A stretch of DNA of 64,000 nucleotides from Nitrosomonas sp. (GTDB lineage: Bacteria > Pseudomonadota > Gammaproteobacteria > Burkholderiales > Nitrosomonadaceae): the NCBI GenBank assembly GCA_019635215.1, contig JAHBZZ010000005.1:1-64000 (forward strand), written 5' to 3'. A model generated the notes under the pieces. The model made no database searches, was not told the DNA's origin, and worked only from the letters and a program-made list of their open reading frames with translations. Below are positions 11,136-18,839 of this stretch, one piece after another. The position numbers and the translations under genes are program-made. Position 1 is the first letter of the stretch. Each line of letters opens with the position of its first letter.

Positions 11136-11396
11136 ATGAAATATACTACAGAAAATATAAAAGAGTTGGTTCATGGTTTCGTATGCTCAGACGGGAAAAA
11201 CGAGATACTCTCAGTTGAAAGCATCGATAATCATGATATTCCCGCTTTATTAATAAAACAAATCAACATAGGAGCGGGGTATTCTATGTTGATATCAATA
11301 TTAAGAAATAGTAATGAAGTGCATAAATATAATGTGATGTATACGCGTTACATCAACCGGATGTCAAAAATAGAAAAAATACATGCAGTCATATAA
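11136..11396 (+). CDS. Hypothetical prophage protein, left cassette gene 1
   Basis: An 86-aa protein that I do not recognise. It is soluble, without signal peptide or membrane segment, and begins MKYTTENIKELVHGF. GAGGTGAG lies just before ATG 11136, so the start is firm. It is AT-rich compared with the late genes beside it and faces away from them, preceded by its own promoter and palindrome. It heads a three-gene plus-strand cassette at the prophage edge, a usual place for genes expressed in the lysogen (inference). Confidence 0.6.
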   Translation: MKYTTENIKELVHGFVCSDGKNEILSVESIDNHDIPALLIKQINIGAGYSMLISILRNSNEVHKYNVMYTRYINRMSKIEKIHAVI

Positions 11397-11401
11397 CTAA
11401 A

Positions 11402-11701
11402 ATGATACTAATCAAATACAGAGACATGAAACTGCTTATCGACAATGATTGCAATGTCGAACTGTTTCTGAAATACAAAGAACAGATACTGTTATTAAAT
11501 GATGAAATGATTGATTTTACAAAAAATCTTCTCAATCAAACGAATGAAGATATTGCTCGCATAGAAAAAATCAAGAATCAGCTGAGTGAATTTATACAGA
11601 TGACTGATGTAATCGGTTTTCCGTTCAACATGAAAGATGCTGAGCTTTATGCGATTGATCACAATATTCAATATCACGTGATTGAGATTAGCGATGAATA
11701 A
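11402..11701 (+). CDS. Hypothetical prophage protein, left cassette gene 2
   Basis: A 99-aa unrecognised protein with a predicted long helical middle (ILLLNDEMIDFTKNLLNQTN and EDIARIEKIKNQLSEFIQ). It begins six bases after the previous stop and overlaps the next start, so the three genes are translationally linked. No catalytic motif is visible. The tight coupling to a ribbon-helix-helix protein recalls small regulatory or toxin-antitoxin units, but there is no family evidence for a toxin. Confidence 0.6.
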   Translation: MILIKYRDMKLLIDNDCNVELFLKYKEQILLLNDEMIDFTKNLLNQTNEDIARIEKIKNQLSEFIQMTDVIGFPFNMKDAELYAIDHNIQYHVIEISDE

Positions 11702-11888
11702 TGCAGAAAAACACGGCATGGCCGGTAAGCGAAACGCGAGGAAACCTGATGCTGCAAAAAAAATGGCTGAGATTCACATCCGGTGCGAATCTTGGTTAAA
11801 ATCGGGTGCAGTAAAAACCGCACAGGACAGCGGGAAAACGCTGTCTCAGTGGCTGATTGATCTAATCAAGGCGAACTCAAAATATTGA
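11694..11888 (+). CDS. Small ribbon-helix-helix-like protein
   Basis: A 64-aa basic protein. After a Lys/Arg-rich N-terminus, AEIHIRCESWLKSG (a strand then a helix) and SGKTLSQWLIDLIKAN (second helix) match the layout of Arc/MetJ/CopG-type ribbon-helix-helix DNA-binding proteins. The ATG at 11694 overlaps the preceding gene by eight bases. An in-frame ATG at 11682 would add four residues. It is a natural candidate to bind the palindrome at 11035-11054 and regulate its own cassette (inference). Confidence 0.6.
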   Translation: MNNAEKHGMAGKRNARKPDAAKKMAEIHIRCESWLKSGAVKTAQDSGKTLSQWLIDLIKANSKY

Positions 11889-12074
11889 TCTAATGTTATA
11901 CGAGAAGCCCGGCTAACAAACGAGAATCTTAAAAACCACCGCCGCACACAAGGCGACGGAGATACAAACCAAAAGCCGGGTTGCAATAACGCGAGGAAGC
12001 GCCGGAAGGATTTTGACAATTATTTCGTTTCCCATATTTTTGAAGCGGGAGTCACGAAACTCCCGCCATAGCTT
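11889..12074. other. Structured intergenic region between convergent units
   Basis: GCCCGGCT (about 11900) can pair with AGCCGGGT (about 11975), enclosing CCGCC...GGCGACGG, which can also pair. This could fold into a long two-part hairpin of about 80 bases. A separate perfect hairpin GCGGGAGT/ACTCCCGC lies at 12045-12066. No reading frame of note is present. Confidence 0.35.
12045..12066. terminator. 8-bp hairpin at convergent gene ends
   Basis: GCGGGAGT (12045-12052) and ACTCCCGC (12059-12066) form a perfect stem with a six-base loop, nine bases past the end of the late operon (stop at 12075). There is no T run, so it may stabilise 3' ends or assist Rho-dependent termination. Confidence 0.45.
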
Positions 12075-12353
12075 CTAGCCAGCAGTAACCGGCGGTGTAG
12101 TTTGCGCGGCTTTGATCAACTGCATCAACGCTGCAATATCAGCCCCGCCTTCGCGCGGATCGGTCGCCAAAATTGATTCAGCGGCCTTGCTCACAATCGC
12201 CAAATTCAGTTGGTTCATCGCCTGTTGATTCGACACCGCATTACTCATTGCTAAATTGGTGTAGAAAGCCGGGCTATCACCGAGAACTTTCAGGTTTGTT
12301 GCTGCGATACTTTCCGCTTGTTCGCGTACAATTTCTGATGAGTCATCAGCCAT
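12075..12353 (-). CDS. RebB-like ('killing trait') protein
   Basis: A 92-aa protein with TNLKVLGDSPAFYTNLAMSN followed by NAVSNQQAMNQLNLAIVSKA. This matches the core of RebB-family proteins (N.KVLGdaPA, then NAV..QQ...), the small subunits that polymerise into R-bodies, contractile ribbons first known from Caedibacter killing of paramecia. It is the last gene of the late transcription direction, downstream of the lysis genes. A lone reb gene is unlikely to build a full R-body, so its role here is open. Confidence 0.6.
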   Translation of the reverse strand: MADDSSEIVREQAESIAATNLKVLGDSPAFYTNLAMSNAVSNQQAMNQLNLAIVSKAAESILATDPREGGADIAALMQLIKAAQTTPPVTAG

Positions 12354-12726
12354 TTTGACACTCCTTATTTAAAATTTCAGGAATCCGTCCTGAGCGGTTT
12401 TGTTTATTTCCTGCGATTAAATTAATCGCATGCTCAAGATCAATATGCCACCAGCCGTCAAAAGGGCCGCCTGGCGCGTTGATTTTTTGGCCGAATGGCA
12501 CTCTGTGATTGTCCGCACGATCCGAAAGCAAATGCTTTATATTGCGCTCATGTAATTTTTCGAAGAGTTCGCGCACATCTGCTCGCATAAAGCTGCCGTG
12601 GAATCCGACAATAATCGCGACGTTGCTGTGCACGTAAATGCTGCCAACCGCTCGATATGGCGGCTTTGTTGCCGGGTCGGCATCTACGATGCGCAGACAG
12701 TATTGCGTTTCTTCGAGCCAGATCAT
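12346..12726 (-). CDS. Hypothetical late protein
   Basis: A 126-aa protein of unknown family. The middle segment VGSIYVHSNVAIIVGFHGSF, then ADVRELFEKLHERNIKHL, suggests an alpha/beta fold resembling small acyltransferase or 'DUF' proteins of phage lysis regions, but I cannot name it. It overlaps the membrane protein upstream (ATGA overlap at 12723-12726) and the RebB-like gene downstream, so it is part of the lysis transcript. Confidence 0.6.
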   Translation of the reverse strand: MIWLEETQYCLRIVDADPATKPPYRAVGSIYVHSNVAIIVGFHGSFMRADVRELFEKLHERNIKHLLSDRADNHRVPFGQKINAPGGPFDGWWHIDLEHAINLIAGNKQNRSGRIPEILNKECQNG

Positions 12727-12938
12727 TTATATTTCATCGAAATCCACTTGCTGATCATACTATGCCCGCCGACAATGCCAAGATACGCGAGCCACAAATC
12801 TATTCCCGGGATGTTTCCGGAGAACGTCATGCAGAGAAACGTGATTGTCACAGTCAGATACGCGATGTGCGTCCAGATTTTTGTGTGCGACAACAGCCCG
12901 GTACCTGGATCTGTAAATAATTCCAAAAATCGATTCAT
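12723..12938 (-). CDS. Small two-TM membrane protein, holin-like
   Basis: 71 aa with two hydrophobic helices (IWTHIAYLTVTITFLCMTF and GIDLWLAYLGIVGGH) and short charged ends. The pattern DPGTGLLSHTKIW and LAYLGIVGGH resembles DUF2644-type phage proteins, often found beside endolysins. Its place next to the M15 peptidase and spanins fits a holin or antiholin role (inference). Confidence 0.6.
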   Translation of the reverse strand: MNRFLELFTDPGTGLLSHTKIWTHIAYLTVTITFLCMTFSGNIPGIDLWLAYLGIVGGHSMISKWISMKYK

Positions 12939-13313
12939 TCAATCATCCCTTTTTTGATTGTTCCAGCGCCGATATTCTCCGACATCAACATGCACATGCT
13001 GATCATAGAGTCCCAAACCGCCGGACCATGATGTATAGAGCCTTTCGTAAACTTTGATGGGCTCGATATCTTTGATTTGTATGTCCGCGGCCATGCCATG
13101 CAAATGCAGGCTACCAACAGCACCACCGATTTTTTTATTGTGTTCTGTTGTGCGGAATCCGCTGGTTATCGTGATTGGCTTATGCAGTGTGTCGCGTACC
13201 ACTTGCAGACGATTCGCTAACGCAATCAAATTTCGCAGATGATCATCAACCGGTGCATCACCACCGCGCACAAACTCAGACAAAGAAAAATTCTCACATC
13301 GTAATAAATCCAT
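12939..13313 (-). CDS. Endolysin, peptidase M15A family
   Basis: A 124-aa D-Ala-D-Ala carboxypeptidase-like (VanY/M15A) endolysin that cuts peptidoglycan cross-links. The zinc motifs are visible: SGFRTTEHNKKIGG, then SLHLHGMAADI (S-x-H-x-x-G-x-A-x-D) and a C-terminal HVHVDV. No signal peptide is present, so it needs a holin for export. It sits between the spanin pair upstream and the holin-like gene downstream. Confidence 0.9.
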   Translation of the reverse strand: MDLLRCENFSLSEFVRGGDAPVDDHLRNLIALANRLQVVRDTLHKPITITSGFRTTEHNKKIGGAVGSLHLHGMAADIQIKDIEPIKVYERLYTSWSGGLGLYDQHVHVDVGEYRRWNNQKRDD

Positions 13314-13834
13314 TATTCAATTACCTCAAAACAATTTGACCTTCTGATAATCTCAGTGAGCATGTTGTATTTCAATTCTAGATTTGCGGCAGCGTAATAG
13401 TCCCCCCGAATCGCTGTTGCAGACGGTTCGGAAAGTTCAGCGTTGACGGTTTCACCAGTTCCCCGGGGATCTTCGTTTTTTCCGGCAGCGGGCAATCCGA
13501 CAGAATTGCAGCTTGCTGTTTTGGTGCTGACGTACATGCGCTGATCAACAGAACCAGCAAGATCACTGCTAAGTTTCTCAATTTCATTTGCGTACACCCC
13601 GATAGCTTTACTGATATTTTTCTCGCGTTGCTCGGATTCAGCTTTAAGTTGCGCCTCAAGTTTTTCGCGCTGCTGAAGTGCCAAATTTTCAGCTTCTGAC
13701 GTTTTCTCAATCCATTCCAATCGCTCCGATTCGCGTCCGAATTGATAGATATTCTCACCGGCCCACCAGGCTGCGTATAGCAGCAGCCCGAAGACCATAA
13801 AATATGGCAGCAGACGTATCAGCATTGCGCTCAT
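13313..13834 (-). CDS. Rz-like inner-membrane spanin
   Basis: A 173-aa i-spanin. A single N-terminal membrane helix (LLPYFMVFGLLLYAAWW) is followed by a long charged helical region (residues 30-95, rich in E, K and Q), the expected periplasmic coiled coil. It works with Rz1 to fuse inner and outer membranes at the end of lysis. The Rz1 gene is nested within it in another frame. The start overlaps the next upstream gene. Confidence 0.8.
   Translation of the reverse strand: MSAMLIRLLPYFMVFGLLLYAAWWAGENIYQFGRESERLEWIEKTSEAENLALQQREKLEAQLKAESEQREKNISKAIGVYANEIEKLSSDLAGSVDQRMYVSTKTASCNSVGLPAAGKNEDPRGTGETVNAELSEPSATAIRGDYYAAANLELKYNMLTEIIRRSNCFEVIE
13378..13587 (-). CDS. Nested Rz1-like outer-membrane lipoprotein
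   Basis: A 69-aa lipoprotein wholly embedded in the Rz-like gene in a different frame. MKLRNLAVILLVLLISACTS gives a signal peptide with the lipobox LISA-C, followed by a short proline-containing periplasmic tail. This nested arrangement is the classic Rz/Rz1 design. The frame is open further upstream (to 13758), but the Met at 13587 directly precedes the signal sequence. Confidence 0.8.
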   Translation of the reverse strand: MKLRNLAVILLVLLISACTSAPKQQAAILSDCPLPEKTKIPGELVKPSTLNFPNRLQQRFGGTITLPQI

Positions 13835-14109
13835 CTTTTAAAAAATTCCCTCAGGTCATGCAAAAATCCGACAGACCAAGCCGCAACCAGTCCGGCCGAC
13901 GTGATAAACCAGAACACCGCGCGACCCGCAAAAATGTACCTCTCGATTTTATTGAGCCGGTTAATAATGTCTCTTTGTTGCTCGCAGTTTTTTTCTTGCT
14001 TTTCAATAAGCTGATCGAGTCGGTCTAATATCTGATACGCCTGCCTGGCTGTCAGCGGACACTCCGACTGCTCACGACGATCCGGGCCGGAATACGCGCT
14101 GCTTGTCAT
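13831..14109 (-). CDS. Phage membrane protein, holin candidate
   Basis: 92 aa: a hydrophilic helical N-terminal half (ARQAYQILDRLDQLIEKQE and more) followed by a C-terminal hydrophobic segment AVFWFITSAGLVAAWSVGFL. One C-terminal membrane helix after a coiled coil resembles haemolysin XhlA-type or class III holins. It is adjacent to the spanins. Which of the two membrane proteins in this cassette is the holin cannot be told from sequence. Confidence 0.55.
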   Translation of the reverse strand: MTSSAYSGPDRREQSECPLTARQAYQILDRLDQLIEKQEKNCEQQRDIINRLNKIERYIFAGRAVFWFITSAGLVAAWSVGFLHDLREFFKR

Positions 14110-14432
14110 TTCCGCAGCACCGGAATCAGTCTGATCGAAAAATCATCTTCGCGGCCCTCGCTTGTTATGACATGCAGATCCACAAAATATACACCATCCG
14201 TAATGTTGCCACCGGAAATCCAAACGATCACCGAAGTGCCGTCGTCAGCAATGGCACTGCTGTCGATAATCAGATCAACGTCGCTGCTGGTTACCGTGTA
14301 ATCGGATATTGTCTCGCCCAGCTGCAGCCAGTCTGATGCGCCGTCTTCGCGTCCGTTGCTCAGCGGCGCCAGATCGAATTTATAATCCAGCACCGCCGTG
14401 GTGGTGCGTTCGTATGTGCGGTAGCGTGGCAT
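14106..14432 (-). CDS. Fibre-tail adaptor-like structural protein
   Basis: 108 aa with a beta-rich Ig-like pattern: VLDYKFDLAPLSNGREDGAS at the start, WLQLGETISDYTVTSS in the middle and GVYFVDLHVITSEGREDD later. The 'W...GETI..Y.V' and 'Y.v...i.Ts.Gr.d' layout is common in small tail-fibre adaptor proteins of siphoviruses. It overlaps both neighbours by a few bases. Confidence 0.55.
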   Translation of the reverse strand: MPRYRTYERTTTAVLDYKFDLAPLSNGREDGASDWLQLGETISDYTVTSSDVDLIIDSSAIADDGTSVIVWISGGNITDGVYFVDLHVITSEGREDDFSIRLIPVLRK

Positions 14433-14809
14433 TACGTTACGTCTGCGATCTCGTAATCAAACGTCGGCACGGTCACAGTACCGCCGCTGGTCAATGCTTG
14501 GCTTGTGCATGTCGTTACAAGCAACAGATCCGTGCCGTCGCAAATTGCGATGTGTGTTGCCGATCCGGATGTGTCGATTGGGATATCTGCCTGTTGTGCA
14601 ACGGCCAATTTGCGCCCGCTTGCATCACCGTTGCCGATTGTAAAATCACCGTTCCCGTCGCCTGGTGTCAGCGCGATATCGGCCAGCTTGTATGTTGTGA
14701 TCGCCTCGGTTCTGGTGGTCGGTTGCGCGGAACATACAGTCAGAATATTCCCTGCTGCGACAACTGCGAGCGCGGCGTCCATCGCTGCATCGGGTATAAA
14801 TTTAGCCAT
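14432..14809 (-). CDS. Phage structural protein, unknown
   Basis: 125 aa, mostly beta-strand and rich in Thr, Gly and Ala (NILTVCSAQPTTRTEAITTY, then LAVAQQADIPIDTSGSATHI). It looks like a small virion or fibre-associated protein of a type widespread in siphophage tail regions. I cannot assign a specific role. Confidence 0.55.
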   Translation of the reverse strand: MAKFIPDAAMDAALAVVAAGNILTVCSAQPTTRTEAITTYKLADIALTPGDGNGDFTIGNGDASGRKLAVAQQADIPIDTSGSATHIAICDGTDLLLVTTCTSQALTSGGTVTVPTFDYEIADVT

Positions 14810-15032
14810 TGCTGCTTACCTCTTCCGTTGATTGTTGCTGACTCAGTTTTTTGGGATTGACGGTTACAGAACGCACGCAGCGCTCGCTAGTTTTGCACTG
14901 CCCGGCTACATCTTCAGCCCAGCCCAGCCCGCACCACTTTTCACCCACGTGATCGGGCACAGTGAAAACATCACCTCTCTCACCCAAAAATCCATCGCTC
15001 GATAGCCGTTCTTCCAGCACTTTAACTTTCAT
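14802..15032 (-). CDS. Small hypothetical phage protein
   Basis: 76 aa starting MKVKVLEERLSSDGFLGERG. The frame extends to 15161, but AAGGAG lies just ahead of the ATG at 15032, which fits the neighbours' spacing. GDVFTVPDHVGEKWCGLGWA suggests a small SH3-like barrel, as in other phage 'KVKV' proteins. Function unknown. Confidence 0.6.
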   Translation of the reverse strand: MKVKVLEERLSSDGFLGERGDVFTVPDHVGEKWCGLGWAEDVAGQCKTSERCVRSVTVNPKKLSQQQSTEEVSSNG

Positions 15033-15045
15033 TTTTTTTAGCTCC

Positions 15046-16728
15046 TTAATGAATTGAATAAACTCTATTTTCCGCGTTGATTGCATAAATGCGCTTATCC
15101 GGCGTGACAACAACAATCCAGCTGACATGATCGATTGACTGGTTTTGCGAGAGATCAGCAACGACGAGCACAGAACCCTGTATCAATTCCAGACTGCCGA
15201 TATTTTGTGATTGCAGAATATCCTGCACAGCCAGCAGCTGCGCCGATGTCAGCACAACCCCTTCAACAAATTGATTCTGCGTCAGATCGCCGGGGACAAT
15301 AACAACGGACATCGATAACGCGACGCTATCGATAAACTGCTGTTGCGTCGCATCGTCAACGATCAGGGTGTGCGCCTGGGTTAACGCCGGACTATCAACA
15401 GTCTGGCCGGACGACAGATCGCTGACTGACAGCGATCCGGACTGCATCAGTGTTACATTGTCAGCAAACTGTAATTGACTGATCCCGGCAACTGCAAGCA
15501 GCACGCCGGTTGCGAGCGCGATATGATCAACCGTTTGCGCTTGATCGATATCCGCAATTTGCAGTATGTGGGACTGAATCAGATCGATGTTGTCGATTAA
15601 CTGCGCATGACCGAGGCTTTGTGCTGCAATGATCGTTCCGGATGACAACGCAACGTTATCGACAACCTGAGACTGGGTTAGATTTGACCCGCTCAGCATA
15701 TGCGATTGCGTCAGTGCTGGCTCATCGATCAATTGTGATTGAGTCAGAGAATCAACAGACAGCGCACCGGATTGAATCAATGCGACATTATCCAAAAACT
15801 GCAATTGATCGATCGTGGACACTGACAATGTATAACCCTGCAACAAATCTACCGACTCGACAGATTGCGATTGAGAAATATCAGCAGCGGACAAAATGTT
15901 GCTCTGAATTAAATCGAGATCATCGACAAACGCACCTTGATGCAATGCATCAACCGACAGTTGCACCGATCCGCCGCCCGAATTTTTGATTAGAAAAAAC
16001 TTGCTGCTACGTTGCTGCGAATATCTGCGTAACAGTGGCGGCTCATCGGTTTTAGCGCCCCACCCGCTGTTAACAGCAGTGAGTGCGCGACCGCTAACAA
16101 GATCACTTAATCCCGCCGACGTTGACGGGTCGAAAGACATATCTGTATGAAATTTGCGGTATTGCCAAAACGGTAATTCCTCAAGCGCCGCGCCGTTTGC
16201 TGCGGCTATTGCTTCCGCGTCTGTGATTGCGTATTCGTGACAGATAATCACGTCGGACATTTGCCCGTGCCATTCTCTCAGATTATCTAAATCCTGACGA
16301 CAACCCAACAAAAGCGTTCCTGCACTCGCAGAATACGCCGCCGAGTTTGATGTCGAAATATATGCGTCTACCCTGCCCGATCCCATTTTGCACAGACGCG
16401 CTGTTGTCGTGCCGCCACTTCGCGAAAATATTGCAAGAAACCATTCTCCGGAATTTATAACCTGATCCGGCCCGCCCGATACTTCAGTTACAGCGCCGCC
16501 AATCAGTACGGATAAGCGACCGTTTCCATCGGCTTGCCGCCACATGTTGATGTTGGAACCGGACGCCGGTCCGGTAGACAGGAAATACCAAAACGAACCA
16601 GAACCCGGATCGAATCTCGCGAATACGAGAATCGAGAAATCCTGGCTCGCAGCAATACTCAGTCCGGCAAACGACGTGGTTAGATGCCGAACCGGGCTGC
16701 TGTTAGCGCTCGTGAAATCAATAGCCAT
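15046..16728 (-). CDS. Tail fibre with lectin-like head and 13 x 22-aa repeats
   Basis: 560 aa. Residues 1-250 resemble a LamG/concanavalin-type jelly roll (EWFLAIFSRSGG, then WHGQMSDVIICHEYAITDAE), a probable carbohydrate-binding domain. Residues 257-542 are tandem 22-residue repeats with consensus L-s-v-x-d-L-x-Q-s-Q-x-v-D-n-v-a-L-x-Q-s-x-x. This regular period suggests a beta-solenoid or trimeric shaft. The last 20 residues are unique. It probably contacts the host surface; the receptor is unknown. Confidence 0.7.
   Translation of the reverse strand: MAIDFTSANSSPVRHLTTSFAGLSIAASQDFSILVFARFDPGSGSFWYFLSTGPASGSNINMWRQADGNGRLSVLIGGAVTEVSGGPDQVINSGEWFLAIFSRSGGTTTARLCKMGSGRVDAYISTSNSAAYSASAGTLLLGCRQDLDNLREWHGQMSDVIICHEYAITDAEAIAAANGAALEELPFWQYRKFHTDMSFDPSTSAGLSDLVSGRALTAVNSGWGAKTDEPPLLRRYSQQRSSKFFLIKNSGGGSVQLSVDALHQGAFVDDLDLIQSNILSAADISQSQSVESVDLLQGYTLSVSTIDQLQFLDNVALIQSGALSVDSLTQSQLIDEPALTQSHMLSGSNLTQSQVVDNVALSSGTIIAAQSLGHAQLIDNIDLIQSHILQIADIDQAQTVDHIALATGVLLAVAGISQLQFADNVTLMQSGSLSVSDLSSGQTVDSPALTQAHTLIVDDATQQQFIDSVALSMSVVIVPGDLTQNQFVEGVVLTSAQLLAVQDILQSQNIGSLELIQGSVLVVADLSQNQSIDHVSWIVVVTPDKRIYAINAENRVYSIH
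15103..15960 (-). repeat. 13 tandem 66-bp coding repeats in the fibre gene
   Basis: The minus strand encodes thirteen 22-codon units back to back, the last one degenerate after its 18th residue. The DNA units have diverged in sequence while keeping exact length. This points to selection on the protein period and against recent unequal crossing-over. Confidence 0.8.
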
Positions 16729-16734
16729 TGATTT

Positions 16735-17142
16735 CTAGACGTCCTCGTAATTGATGCCGGTGAATTTCACAGTATTCCCTGACCCCGCCCAGGCTACCGA
16801 ATTGTTGATAATTCGCACGAACCAGAACTTCGGCAGATTGCTCACTAAAAATGATTTACGTACAGCGGTTGTACTGTTCATAAAAATATCGCCGATCCTG
16901 CGCATGTTGCCAACCGTTGCGGTGTCTGATGTTTTTCCGGTTGCGGAACCTTCGCATAGGTAGATTGTTGCAAATCCGGTTGTTGCGCTACCGCCCGCGC
17001 ACTCAATATCAAGCCGGCCGTCGATATAGCGATTTGAGCTGTTGTCTTGTTCGGAACTGCTTGCCGCAGATGTCGCTCCAAGTGAGTTTAGTCCGCTATC
17101 TAGCAGCGTTGTCTCAGTTGCAAATACGGGTTTAATTGACAT
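16735..17142 (-). CDS. Phage structural protein, unknown
   Basis: 135 aa with a Ser/Gly-rich N-terminus (LGATSAASSSEQDNSSNRYI) and a beta-rich C-terminal half ending in VKFTGINYEDV. This looks like a small virion protein of the fibre module. It overlaps the next upstream gene by 11 bases. No family name can be given. Confidence 0.55.
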   Translation of the reverse strand: MSIKPVFATETTLLDSGLNSLGATSAASSSEQDNSSNRYIDGRLDIECAGGSATTGFATIYLCEGSATGKTSDTATVGNMRRIGDIFMNSTTAVRKSFLVSNLPKFWFVRIINNSVAWAGSGNTVKFTGINYEDV

Positions 17143-17548
17143 TTAATGCCTCCTGAATTTGCCATTCCTGCACGTCAAGCCCGAGATTGATCTGCGACCA
17201 GCTCCTCATCTCTTGCCCAATTCCGATAATTGCCGATTTGTCAGCATCGCTCAGCAGATCGGCCGAGACCAGTGCATCGAGAATTTCAGTTAATTTATTC
17301 AGCACCGGAATTTCCTGGACGTTCAAAACTTGGAACGTGTTCAGAACTTCAACAGCGACCCGAGCCGAGACATTGTCACTAGATCCGAGCTGGAGATATT
17401 TTCCTGCCAAGACCAGATATTTTTTAATGTCAGAAACTTTTGCCGGGACAGCTATCGCTATCGACTTCGCGTTGAGTGCCTCAGCGATTTCAATCGCGTT
17501 TTGCCCAGCATGGTCTGCTGCTATTTTTTCTAATAATTTTTCGTACAT
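17132..17548 (-). CDS. Helical phage tail-module protein, unknown
   Basis: 138 aa, predicted mainly helical (MYEKLLEKIAADHAGQNAIE, then VPVLNKLTEILDALVSADLL-like segments). It ends with GLDVQEWQIQEALNVN. It may be a chaperone or minor component of the fibre module, judging only by position. Not recognised. Confidence 0.5.
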   Translation of the reverse strand: MYEKLLEKIAADHAGQNAIEIAEALNAKSIAIAVPAKVSDIKKYLVLAGKYLQLGSSDNVSARVAVEVLNTFQVLNVQEIPVLNKLTEILDALVSADLLSDADKSAIIGIGQEMRSWSQINLGLDVQEWQIQEALNVN

Positions 17549-17553
17549 AATTT

Positions 17554-18009
17554 TCAGCCCTCTTTTGTTGCAGCCAAAATAAATAATCCGTCCATTTGCT
17601 GCTGCGTCAGTCCAAGTTCTACCCGCGCAGACTCAACAAACGCATGATCACGCCGCACGGTTTGAGAGCGTTTCCAGTAGATTTCCAGCTCGCCGTCAAG
17701 ACTCGCAACCCATGTTTCAACAGCAGCTAAATAACCCGCTTCGCGCAGTGCCAAGACAGCCTGACGCATCGTGATTTCATGCGGCACAGACTCTTGATAG
17801 ACCGCCTCCGCATGTTCCGGCAAATAATCTTCCAGCGTCACAAGTTGACTGCCATTGCGCTGCATCTTGCCGAGTGTCACGGCTGGCAATGCACCGTCTG
17901 TGCGCTCATCCCAGACTACGCGTGACATATCGAAATACTCACCGGACGCGGCTATTTCCGTCACTTCCTGCTTGCCAGATGGTTGATTAACGATCAGCTT
18001 GTGCATCAT
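17554..18009 (-). CDS. Tail fibre assembly-like protein
   Basis: 151 aa. The C-terminal half EITMRQAVLALREAGYLAAV ... SQTVRRDHAFVESARVELGL ... DGLFILA matches the 'R(r)Q(a)...L...G.l..v...w..s....R.....a.aLgLt..q.d.lF..A' pattern of small proteins coded next to tail fibres in many phages. It follows the beta-rich fibre gene with a 4-bp overlap. Confidence 0.6.
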   Translation of the reverse strand: MMHKLIVNQPSGKQEVTEIAASGEYFDMSRVVWDERTDGALPAVTLGKMQRNGSQLVTLEDYLPEHAEAVYQESVPHEITMRQAVLALREAGYLAAVETWVASLDGELEIYWKRSQTVRRDHAFVESARVELGLTQQQMDGLFILAATKEG

Positions 18010-18839
18010 TTAAGCCTTGTAACAATCATGAAACAGCTGTCTGATGTGCCATCAGACAGTGCCGTTGTATCATGCGGGACGATGACATCACCGGCCGTAA
18101 ATTTTCTAACAAAAGAAACTTCGTTTAATTGATTTGTGCCAGCCGTCCCCGTAAAAAACCCCGCAATCCTCTCTGCAAACGCCAATGACACATAACTTGT
18201 TGTGCCTGATGACGCATTTAACGCAATACCACATGCGGCAGACCCGGTTGCTGGTTTTTCCGATCTGCGAACAGAATACATTCCGCTCGCATTGATCGTA
18301 AAAGTTGCTCCAAGCGTAGCGCTGTCTGCGTAGGTTATCGATCCTGTTGCCGTATCTTTGCTCTTTGTTGTGTACCTGCGTCTACGTGTATTTGTTGACC
18401 CATAACCATTCCCTGTGTGCACTACGATTTCAACATCACCAACCAAATCAGTAACCGGCGGTGAAAAAGCGATTTGCCAGCTTGATCTTGAAGTCGATGT
18501 GCCGCCGTTAACCAGAACATTTACAGTTAGCGTGGTTCCGGAATACGATACTACCGGCCCAGCCCAATACTCATTGCCACCCGAAGTGTATCCGCCTGTT
18601 ACCCACATACCAGGAACCCAGCTTTTACCAGATTCAGTAGTGAACGCTTGATTACCGGTAACATTCGGCGTGTATGCAGTGGAACTCGTGCCGCGCAGAT
18701 CGTTCGTGTTAAACGCTTCAATCGCGGTATTCATCTCCGTTATCGCTGTCGGGAATTCGGTTTCGAAAAACGTTTCTACTCGCGTTTTAAAACTTGCTGA
18801 ATTACGCGCAGGAAATGCATCTATCGGAGTTATAGCCAT
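18006..18839 (-). CDS. Tail fibre / host-contact protein
   Basis: 277 aa. The N-terminal helix (FKTRVETFFETEFPTAITEM) resembles the conserved start of proteins that anchor fibres. The middle and C-terminal parts are Gly/Ser/Thr-rich beta structure (GGYTSGGNEYWAGPVVSYSG, and MYSVRRSEKPATGSAACG near the end). The overall plan fits a trimeric fibre with a C1q-like tip. It overlaps neighbours on both sides. Confidence 0.6.
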   Translation of the reverse strand: MAITPIDAFPARNSASFKTRVETFFETEFPTAITEMNTAIEAFNTNDLRGTSSTAYTPNVTGNQAFTTESGKSWVPGMWVTGGYTSGGNEYWAGPVVSYSGTTLTVNVLVNGGTSTSRSSWQIAFSPPVTDLVGDVEIVVHTGNGYGSTNTRRRRYTTKSKDTATGSITYADSATLGATFTINASGMYSVRRSEKPATGSAACGIALNASSGTTSYVSLAFAERIAGFFTGTAGTNQLNEVSFVRKFTAGDVIVPHDTTALSDGTSDSCFMIVTRLK

